Positions 56,364 through 64,000 of a stretch of 64,000 nt of DNA are shown one piece after another. The position numbers and the translations under genes are program-made. Location: positions 248,001-312,000 of the forward strand of contig LR877156.1 in assembly GCA_903995115.1 (NCBI GenBank), read 5' to 3'. The stretch comes from Angomonas deanei (lineage: Eukaryota; Euglenozoa; Kinetoplastea; Trypanosomatida; Trypanosomatidae). The notes beneath the pieces were generated by a model. It was not told the DNA's origin. It ran no database searches and saw only the letters and a list, made by a program, of their open reading frames with translations. Within the stretch, counting starts at the first letter, position 1. The number at the start of each line of letters is the position of its first letter.

Positions 56364-56937
56364 TGTTAATAATAATAAAAAAAGAATGAAATAAAGCTTT
56401 AATTCTCTATCAATAGTGATCTTTATCTTTTATTTTCACTTTTTTTTTTATGAGGATTGACGCAAGAACAAAAATAAGAATAATAAAAGAAAATTATTAT
56501 GTATTGTGTGGATACACACTTTTTCTGTTTTTTTTTGCTGTTTTTCCGTTTTGATATTTTACGGCGCTTTTTTTTTTAAAAACCACTTTTTAGATCATTT
56601 TTCATGTTTCTTTTTTTTTTTGTACCTTTTTTGAAAGAAGAAAAAAAATATTTATTTATTGAAAATTATACACTCAATAAAATATGAATAGAAAAAAAAA
56701 AAGGTAAAATAATCTGACATGAAAACAGTTCTTTCAGTTTTTTTTTTGTGAATAATATCTTTTTTTTTTTTTTACTTTTCTTTTTCTCTCGTTTCCTTTT
56801 TTTTTTATCTAGAAAAGTAATAATAAAGACAGAATTATTCATAAAAATACATAAATTAACAATCATATAAGCATCTTTTTTTTTTTTTTATTTATTTTCA
56901 TAAACATTAAAAATAATAATAATTATATTGAATCATA
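56364..56937. other. AT-rich spacer downstream of histone H3
   Basis: A 574-base spacer with T-runs (for example 56761-56773 and 56877-56889) and A-runs. No stem-loop resembling a metazoan histone 3' end was noticed. No RNA gene seen. Confidence 0.4.
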
Positions 56938-58812
56938 ATGGAAATTCATCCCTATCAACAAAAATTATACGAATTATGTATTGCAACAGAGGTGAAACAT
57001 TATTTTAAAGAAATGAACGTTTTTCAACAATTACAAAAATATGGGACGACCGAAGATAATAATTTAAATAATAATAATGAAAAATTATTATTTTCAGAAT
57101 CTACTTCAAAAAGAGTTCAACGACTACAAAAAGAAGTTTTATCATTAATGAATGAAAATAAAAATTTCAATAAAAGTAAAAATTTTGACGTTATTTTACG
57201 AACGTGTCGAACAAAAATAACGTTTTGTGAAAAATGCGAAACTTTAATTGGATTTTATACCGTTTGGGCCCAATCGGATTTGTTAATTCAATTAAAAAAT
57301 GAAAATGAAAATAATAATAATAAAATTTCTGAAAGAATAGAAATTAAAAAATTAGAACAGGAAAAGGAATTAAAGCGGAATCGAGTGAGTTTGGAGTATA
57401 ATAAAAATTATTTAAATGAGAATAATAACAAGAATGAAAAAAATAAAAATATTAAATTAACTTTCTTGAGTGTCCACCTCATACCTCAAACAATACAGTC
57501 TCCAATCTTTAACGAACTTTTATCGGAAAAAATAAATCATTCTCCAAAAATTCCATTAAAAAAATTAACACTTTTACGAAAAATTGCCGATACAGTAATG
57601 ACCGAAAATAATAATAATCATCAAAATAATTTTTCAGCTGCGATTCAAAGTATATTTCAACCTCCGTTTCCACTTTCGTTGGAATGCTACCCGAAACATT
57701 TTTTATATTTTAGTGTGTTCCTCTTTTTTTTGTATAATATGAAAAAAATAAATCCTTTTTCTGAAGAAAAGGAATTTAAAAAGATTTTTCAACGATTAAT
57801 CGAAAACGAAGAAAATAATAATAATAATAATTATGAAAATAATTGTTGTTTTCCAATAAACAGTAATGATTCGATTCTTATTTTAGGCGTTGGCGGGAAC
57901 GTGGTCGGAAAGTGTCTGGATTTGTTATTTTTTCAAAATAATAATAAAAATAAAAATCATAATTTTTTAAAATTAGATGTTGTCGAGATAGAACGTACCA
58001 TTATGAAAAGTGGTCTCGCCTTGGGTCAAATTCCTTTTAACTTGAGTGAATATAAAAAAATAGAAAATAATAATAATAATAATAATGAGTTATGGTGGGC
58101 GCACACCGTCGAGTTATCGGCAAAAGAACAACATCTTAAAAAAGAAGAAATCGAAAACAATAATCAGAAAAATTTAGAACACATAAAAAGTTATTATTAC
58201 TCGGAAAGAATAAACGATTATCGCTTCGTGATTGGCGATGCGCATGAATTTTTAAATTATAATATTCAAAATTATAATAATAATAATAATAATAATAAAA
58301 ATAATGATTTTAACGTTTTATCCTATAATATTATTTATCTGGATTGTTACGATCCTTATCGTGAAGAAATGTTATTTAAAAATAATAAAAACGAAAATAA
58401 AAATGAAAATATTGTTTATAAATGTTTTTGTAATTTAAAAGACAATGGCGGAGTTTTAGTGATCAATGCACATGTGTTACCAACGGTCGAAAATTTAACG
58501 GATATTTTTAGTTTTTCAAATCAAAATAAAAATGAAATTAATAATAATAATTATAAATTTGCAGAGATTCATGCCTTACGTGTGGAGGGCTGTGATCAGT
58601 GTGTTTTGATATGCGTAAAAGACACTAAAAATAATAATCATCATCAAAATTTGAAAAAATATTCGATTTTAAATGCCAAAAAAGTGTTTAGATTTTTAAA
58701 TCAATATTATTTTAAGACGAAAAATTTTCATTTGGAAGAAAATTTTCTGAAAAGTGTAAAATTTGTGTCCAATGAGTTTCAAATTCCTTTTTTTGTGTGG
58801 AGTCACCATTAA
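56938..58812 (+). CDS. Spermidine-synthase-fold methyltransferase, Asn-rich
   Basis: A 624-residue uninterrupted protein. The C-terminal half has a class I SAM-type fold: SILILGVGGNVVGKCLDLLFF (motif I), LDVVEIERTIMK (acidic residue after strand 2), RFVIGDAHEFL, and IIYLDCYDPYREEM, followed by DNGGVLVINAHV. This order resembles spermidine synthases and METTL13-type proteins. The putrescine-site residues of true spermidine synthases are not evident, so a protein or RNA methyltransferase is more likely. The N-terminal half has a CEKCETLIGFY motif and Asn-rich spacers of unknown role. Confidence 0.65.
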   Translation: MEIHPYQQKLYELCIATEVKHYFKEMNVFQQLQKYGTTEDNNLNNNNEKLLFSESTSKRVQRLQKEVLSLMNENKNFNKSKNFDVILRTCRTKITFCEKCETLIGFYTVWAQSDLLIQLKNENENNNNKISERIEIKKLEQEKELKRNRVSLEYNKNYLNENNNKNEKNKNIKLTFLSVHLIPQTIQSPIFNELLSEKINHSPKIPLKKLTLLRKIADTVMTENNNNHQNNFSAAIQSIFQPPFPLSLECYPKHFLYFSVFLFFLYNMKKINPFSEEKEFKKIFQRLIENEENNNNNNYENNCCFPINSNDSILILGVGGNVVGKCLDLLFFQNNNKNKNHNFLKLDVVEIERTIMKSGLALGQIPFNLSEYKKIENNNNNNNELWWAHTVELSAKEQHLKKEEIENNNQKNLEHIKSYYYSERINDYRFVIGDAHEFLNYNIQNYNNNNNNNKNNDFNVLSYNIIYLDCYDPYREEMLFKNNKNENKNENIVYKCFCNLKDNGGVLVINAHVLPTVENLTDIFSFSNQNKNEINNNNYKFAEIHALRVEGCDQCVLICVKDTKNNNHHQNLKKYSILNAKKVFRFLNQYYFKTKNFHLEENFLKSVKFVSNEFQIPFFVWSHH

Positions 58813-59016
58813 TTATAGAATCAAATAATCATAGAAAAAAAAAAAAAGAAAACAATACATTTTGCTTTAGTATTTCTTATTTTAAAAAATGACAAACGTC
58901 CTTTTTTTTTTTTTTTAAACATACACTACATTCCTTTCCTTCCTCCTTCTTTTTTTTTTTCCAAATATTACATAAAGAAAATAATAAAAAAATAACAATA
59001 ATTAAATTATTACTTC

Positions 59017-60940
59017 ATGGACGTCTACCGTCAGGCTGCTCGTATCGTCGGTGAGGTGCGCCAAGGCAAAGGCACCGCGAAGGGTTTATGTTTAGAAAAA
59101 CAAGTTCAAAAAAAGAAACAAACCTACGCGGTGGTGTGCGAAACCCTCAAACACTACGATTTACTCGTCGATGTGCTATTGCAATCTCAATTTTATGATT
59201 TTTATCCTCAGGCCGCTGGAAATTTAAAAAATAACGATCCACAGAGTAAAAATTATAATCCCCTCGCGTTGGTGTTGTGTTATGACACGATTATTGGAAA
59301 AGGGGTGAAGACGAGAAATGACAGCACCGCGAGGGCGATTGTAGAAAGTGAAAAATATTTACGGGAAGCGTATTTGTCAGTGTACAAACATCATCAAACC
59401 ATCATCGATGAGAATCAACAATAATAAGTTTGAGGCGTGGGATGATAATAATAATAATAATACTGAAAAGGGAAAAGAATTGTATGAATTTCCGCGTTAC
59501 GCGCGCGTGAATACGTTAAAAATTGACACAGAGACCCTCACACAGCGATTACGCGCGGCGGCGGACAAAAAACGAGCAGACAACAAAGATTCCAATAATA
59601 ATACTAATAAACGAAAAAATAAAAAAGTATTACCCCCCTTCACGTTGGATCCTATTATTCCAGACTTATTATTATTTCCACCTCGCACGGACCTACACGC
59701 ACACCCCGCCGTTCGTCAAGGTCAACTCATCTTGCAGGATCGTTCCTCGTGTCTGCCAGCCGCGGTGTTGCTGGGCGCCGTCGATATTATTTTACCATTT
59801 TCTAAAAATAAGAAACCGGAGCCGTTGGAATTTATTATTGATGCCTGCGCCGCGCCAGGCAACAAAACCACACAGTTATCGGCCTTGGGAAACAAATTAT
59901 TTTTACAAAATAAAAATAAAAACGAAGAAGAAGTCAAAACCGTTAAAATTATGGCCTTGGAAAGAGACGAGCGACGATACGAAGTCTTATCCCGCCGTGT
60001 GGCGCTCGCCGGGGCCGCCGATCATGTCAACTGTGTCCACACCGATTTTTTTGATCTCAACAGTCAAGACCGTGACGCCGCGGAGGCCATTTTGCTAGAT
60101 CCTAGCTGCAGTAGTAGCGGCGTCGTGACGCGTGTGGATATCAGCGTGAACGAAAACAATAATAATAAAAGAAGTCGTGATAACAAAAATGAAAATGAAG
60201 ATACGTCGTTTAAGAAGAGTCGTCCGGTGGTGGAGGAAACACCGGAGGAGAAATTATTAAAGTTGCAAACTGAACATAACGTGACCTTGTGGGAGGGCGC
60301 CTCGACCGCGGCGCTGTCGCTGGAGGATATGTTATTACAACAAGAAAAGGAATTAAAAAAAGTACAACATCAGTTTGAAAAAGAATCCAAAACGAATAAT
60401 AATAATAATAATGAAAATGACGAAATTGAAAAAATAATCGAAGTAGAAAACGCTAATCCCGAGGAGGAGTACACCCCCACCGACGACATGGAGCGGGTTC
60501 TCAAATTAGCGCATCTTCAGAAAAAATTACTCACCCACGCCTTGTTATCGTTTGAAAATTGTAGAACCGTCGTCTACTCCACCTGTTCGATTCACGAGGA
60601 GGAAGATGAACTAGTGGTCCTGCAAGTGTTGATGGACGAGCGGGTGCGCGAGCGTGGCTGGCAGCTAAGTCACATTCTTCCAAAAAGTTGGGAAAGTCGA
60701 GGACGAGAGGCGGCGTACCTCACCGAACACAAAAGTGAAGAAGTTGAAAAGATAAAAAGTGATTTATTATCGTCCTGTGAGAATAATGACACTAATAAGG
60801 AGGAAGAGGTGAAAAAGCGGAAAAAATGGTTCAAGGAGAGTTTAGAATCGTTAAAAAAGACGATTCGCTGCGATCCGGCAAAAGATAAAACAAATGGGTT
60901 TTATGTCGCACGATTTGATCGTGAATTGCCATCCTCGTAA
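59017..60940 (+). CDS. NSUN5: rRNA cytosine-5 methyltransferase NSUN5/Rcm1, one frame change
   Basis: About 640 residues. The N-terminus (MDVYRQAARIVGEVRQGKGTAKGL; TYAVVCETLKHYDLL) matches NSUN5 (human YALVCETQRYSAVL). Then YARVNTLKID, LILQDRSSCLPAAVLL, DACAAPGNKTTQL (SAM motif), LLDPSCSSSG (motif IV with release Cys) and VYSTCSIHEEEDE (motif VI with nucleophilic Cys), ending GFYVARFDREL. NSUN5 methylates one cytosine in helix 70 of large-subunit rRNA. The frame changes near 59415 (+1, AATCAACAATAATAAG). A lineage-specific Lys/Asn/Glu insert of about 120 residues lies between motifs IV and VI. Confidence 0.93.
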
Positions 60941-61301
60941 TAATAATATTTAAACGTTTAATTTTTTTTTTTTAATAATTCTTAATATTTTAAAGTTAAT
61001 AAATTAATAAGTAATGTTAGATTTTTTTTGATAAGACATCGATTAAAGACATTGGAGTGTATTTTTGTATCTGTTTTTATTATTTGTGACGACTGTCTGT
61101 TTTTTTGAATTTTGATTCTATTTCATTATTCTTTCTCTCTCACACTTCTCAAGTTAGTGTTCTTTTATTTCTCTTTTTTTTTTTAGCTTAATTTTTCATT
61201 TTCATAAAAAAACTAGTTTTAGGGTCATTTTTTTTTAATCCCATAAACCACTTTTTCATCGTAGAATTTCATTTTTTTTTTTTAAATAATATATAAAAAA
61301 T
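60941..61301. other. AT-rich spacer before coiled-coil gene
   Basis: A 361-base spacer with T-runs at 60961-60972 and 61272-61282 and a TTCTTTCTCTCTCACACTTCTCAAG pattern around 61130-61153 that may be a splice-acceptor region. No RNA gene seen. Confidence 0.4.
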
Positions 61302-63000
61302 ATGTCTATTTCCGCCCAACAGTTGGAGCACTTCATGCTGCACGACGATGTCGTCCTCCCCGTGAAGACGGTGACGACAATATTACCGCAAGAAACACCC
61401 TATCACATTACTTCCGCTACCACGACGACCGTGCGCCTCACCAAAAAGTTTGAGGGCGACAACTGGAAAGATATCCTCCCCGTCGTCCCTCGTTTACTGA
61501 AACAAACGTTTATCAGCGAGGCCAGCGCGGCGCTCAATGTGCCTGAAAAGTGTATTTCTGAGGTTCAGTTCCGTCTGGGCAGCTTGTACGTTACGTTCCA
61601 TGTCACCCACGACGAGGACGTCAGCGAAGAGGAGATGGAAAGGCGAATTGAGGAATACCCCTTTCGGGAAATGTGGCGATTATACAATCAGCGGGATGCC
61701 CCGCCGGACGGTCTCGACGCCGCCCTCGCAGAAATTAAAAAACTCGAGGAGCAGTTGAAGCAGAAAGAAGAGGAGCTGGAGCGTCAGGGGAAGCAAGACG
61801 CCCGCCGTATCGCCGACCTCGAGAAACAGCTCGAGGATGTGCAACGTGATCTGGAAGATCGTGCCGAAGAACGGGAAAAAGATTTACTCGCGGCCTTGGC
61901 GACGGAGCAGGCCTCCCGCAAAGAGGCCGACGGTCGCCTCAAGGACACCGATGAGCAAAATAAAAAATTAACGGAACAACTCAAAAAAGAAAAGAATCGG
62001 TTTGAAAAGCAGGCGCAACGCCAGAACGAGTTGATCGCGGCCATTATCCAAGAAAACAAGAAGGAAAAGGAAGCGAAGGAGCGGGAGTACAACGAGGCCC
62101 TCGAGGTGAAGGATTATATTATAGAGACCCTCAAGGAACAGCTGCGCTCCCTACAGGAGGACGGTGCCTCCCCCCGCGGCGGCCTCTCCCAAGATCAGTC
62201 CGCGGAGTTCGATAAACTCATGGGGAGAATGGAGGAGATGGCGCTTATTTTACAGCAGACCCAACAGAGCGAGACGGAGGCCCGCGCGGAGATTCGACGA
62301 CTACAGGAAGAGCTCACCCGCAGTGAGGAGGGACGTCATGCCGACAATGTGACGTATGAGAACGATAAGTTAGCCTTGAAACAGCAGTTAAAGGCGTTTA
62401 CCGACTCCAAGCTCGCCGAGGACCACAACGCCAGGGCGGCGCAGCGCCGCGGCAGCAACGTGGCGGCTGAAATTAAAGAAAATGAAACGATTGTGCGTCA
62501 GTACGAGACCGCGCTGGAGAACATCATTGGCACTTTGCAGGACCGACTGAACATTCTCCAGGAAGAGTTCGGCAGCTTCCTCCGCGTCAACCACGAGAGT
62601 ATGCAAAAAGAAAAGGAGCTGCTCCAAGAACACGAAGGCGACAGCAATCAGATCCGTGAAACCTTCCGCACCCAGCTCCCTTCACTTACAGAAAATCAAG
62701 CTCTTCTGCGGCCAGGGGGAGGAAGGCGTGGCCAACGTGATTGACGAGCTGGACGCCGGGGCCTCTGGGGTAGAGAAGTCCATCGCCGCCGTGAAGATGG
62801 CAGCTGTCATGTTACAATCCCGTCTTAGCTCGACGGAGCAGAAGGAGTGGATGGAGGCGCACCAGAAGACGGTGAGAGAGTTAGTCGACTCTCTCCGGGC
62901 ACTCAACAAGCGCGCCTTTGAGCGACAGCTGTCCTTGATGAACGAGGGGTCTACCAAGGCGCCAAGTAAAAAAAAAAAAAAAATAGAAAAAGAAATGTGA
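61302..63000 (+). CDS. Coiled-coil cytoskeletal protein with FAZ1-like N-terminal domain, one frame change
   Basis: About 565 residues. The N-terminal domain (about 45-135) has the pattern KKFEGDNWKDIL, SEVQFRLGSLYVTFHVTHDED and YPFREMWRLYNQRD. I recognise this as like a domain repeated among trypanosomatid flagellar-attachment-zone and related cytoskeletal proteins. It is followed by a long coiled coil (about 145-460) of Glu/Lys/Gln heptads. The frame changes near 62667 (+1, CGCACCCAGC), after which coiled coil continues (LHLQKIKLFCGQGEEG) to a Lys-rich end formed by a 13-A run at 62969-62981. Inferred role: filament or flagellar attachment structure. Confidence 0.75.
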
Positions 63001-63611
63001 AAAATTTACTTTTTTCTGTTTTTTTTTTTTTTTGTGATGCAATGGTATGCCACGTTCCCATCGTTTTTCATTTTTTTTTTCCATCTCCTTTGAGCCTTTT
63101 TTTTCATATTTTGTTTATTTTTGAAAACAAAATAATAATAAAAGAACTAAGGCGCTGGTGTGGCTTCACTGCCAAATTTCATTGTTCATTTTTTTTTTTT
63201 TAGCAGATATTGTCATTTTTTTTTTTTGAAAAGAGAGATTAATTTTTAAAAAATAATAAGAAACAAGAGAATTCATTGACGACGCTAGTATATAAATAAA
63301 AGAAAATAATAAAAAAGATAGAAGGATAATCGTATTGTTGTCAAAGTTCTTTTTTTTTTGTTTCTTTTTTTTCATTCTTCAAAGTAGTTTTTTTCATTAT
63401 TTGACGTCATTAACGTTTCATTTAAAACAAAAAGAAAAAAATAGTGAAAAACTGAAATTAAAAAAAAAAATGGATTGTTTTAACTAAATATGTTATCCAC
63501 TATACAAATATTTCCTTTCTCTCTTCACTTCTAAAAAAGAAAACTTCTGTACCAGTTCTTTTTTTTTTTTTATAATTTTAATTTTTGCTGTTCTAAAAAA
63601 AAAAACTAAAA
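63001..63611. other. AT-rich spacer before J-protein gene
   Basis: A 611-base spacer dense in T-runs (63019-63032, 63188-63200, 63218-63228, 63558-63570) and A-runs. A pyrimidine stretch TTTCCTTTCTCTCTTCACTTC ends at about 63530. No RNA gene or conserved ORF seen. Confidence 0.4.
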
Positions 63612-64000
63612 ATGGGCGACTACTACGATATCCTCGAAGTCCCCCACGACGCCAGCGACGAAGACATCAAGCGGAGTTATCGCAAGTTAGCCCTCAAGTA
63701 CCACCCCGACAAGGCCGGCGCCGCGGGCGAAGCAAAATTTAAAGAAATCAACGCCGCCTACGAAGTGTTATCCAATCCGGAAAAAAAGAAAATTTATGAT
63801 CGATATGGTGAGACGGGTTTAAATGCCATGGACGGCCCAATGCAGTCCGTCGTGCCGCTGGGCGCGATGAACGCCGTCATCCCAGTGGTGGTGTTATTTT
63901 TATTTCTCATCACCGCTATGCAGCTCATTTTTCTTGCCTTCATTGCGGCGTACAATAACCATAAACTACAAAGTTGGAACTATGTCAAGGTCTTTTCTCC
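63612..64000 (+). CDS. Membrane-anchored J-domain protein (5' part only)
   Basis: The first ~129 residues of a type III J-protein; the gene runs past the window end. Residues 3-68 are a complete J domain ([20 protein letters not shown] start; KYHPDKAG with the HPD motif; [20 protein letters not shown]). A hydrophobic segment at about 88-115 ([23 protein letters not shown]) is a likely transmembrane helix, so the J domain would lie on one face of a membrane such as the ER or mitochondrial outer membrane. The start follows a T-run and A-run. Family and C-terminal content cannot be seen. Confidence 0.9.
   Translation, partial: MGDYYDILEVPHDASDEDIKRSYRKLALKYHPDKAGAAGEAKFKEINAAYEVLSNPEKKKIYDRYGETGLNAMDGPMQSVVPLGAMNAVIPVVVLFLFLITAMQLIFLAFIAAYNNHKLQSWNYVKVFS

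Noticed and set aside
10752-63000. Reassigned stop codons as in Blastocrithidia
   Set aside because: Conserved domains contain no in-frame stops, and TAA, TAG and TGA all end genes at sensible lengths. At the breaks the homologous sequence moves to another frame rather than reading through.
168-63375. Many minus-strand ORFs of 60-340 codons
   Set aside because: They lie opposite GC3-rich or AAT-rich genes and mirror their codon pattern. None shows a family motif.
1-64000. Mobile elements, CRISPR arrays, tRNA or rRNA genes
   Set aside because: No transposase, reverse transcriptase, spaced identical repeats, or cloverleaf with intact A/B boxes was recognised by reading. The direct repeats seen are the TPMT pair, coding repeats and AAT tracts.

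Overview
The window is a compact run of 30 protein genes, all on the + strand with no strand switch. It has no recognisable spliceosomal introns, and AT-rich gaps of about 0.2-0.7 kb separate the genes. The gaps hold long T-runs and pyrimidine tracts followed by AG. This is the layout of a kinetoplastid polycistronic unit with trans-splicing. Supporting markers are an RPA1 lacking the N-terminal OB domain, a type B ribose-5-phosphate isomerase with Cys69 and His102 at the positions used in the Trypanosoma cruzi enzyme, a divergent histone H3, and a coiled-coil protein whose N-terminal domain resembles that of flagellar-attachment-zone proteins. I infer a kinetoplastid and cannot name the species. 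All three stop codons end genes, so the code looks standard. Gene composition is bimodal: GC-rich ORFs sit beside ORFs extremely rich in AAT (Asn), including poly-Asn tracts unusual for well-known trypanosomatids.

Layout. 0-10 kb: a membrane-anchored Ser/Thr kinase, an LRR protein with Arg/His/Ser repeats, a TRPC4AP-like (DUF3689-type) protein and RpiB. 10-22 kb: a mitochondrial EF-G2-like GTPase, an HPF1 homologue with a PBZ finger, a CorA-like transporter, a tandem pair of TPMT-family methyltransferases, PDCD5, BCCIP and an Asn-rich J-domain protein. 22-38 kb: the ribosome-biogenesis GTPase BMS1, an eEF2-lysine-methyltransferase-like protein, CFAP96, kinesin-14, a Rad5/HLTF-like SNF2-RING ATPase, MtnB and RPA1. 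38-64 kb: a small Asn-rich protein, a giant Asn-rich protein, TRIP13/PCH2, topoisomerase III-beta with an RG tail, ArfGAP, VPS15, a histone H3 variant, a spermidine-synthase-fold methyltransferase, NSUN5, a coiled-coil protein and the start of a membrane J-protein.

The neighbours do not form one pathway, as expected for kinetoplastid units. Two functional groups recur. Genome maintenance and chromatin: HPF1, RPA1, SNF2-RING, TOP3B, BCCIP, TRIP13 and H3. Ribosome and translation: BMS1, NSUN5, EEF2KMT and EF-G2.

The most striking feature is that 12 of the 30 genes are interrupted by about 28 reading-frame changes. At each change the homologous protein, or the same composition, continues directly in another frame. 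Both directions occur and I see no shared shift motif. Uncorrected indels in the assembly are the simplest explanation, but programmed shifts or decay are not excluded for single genes. Features for these genes span the whole locus.
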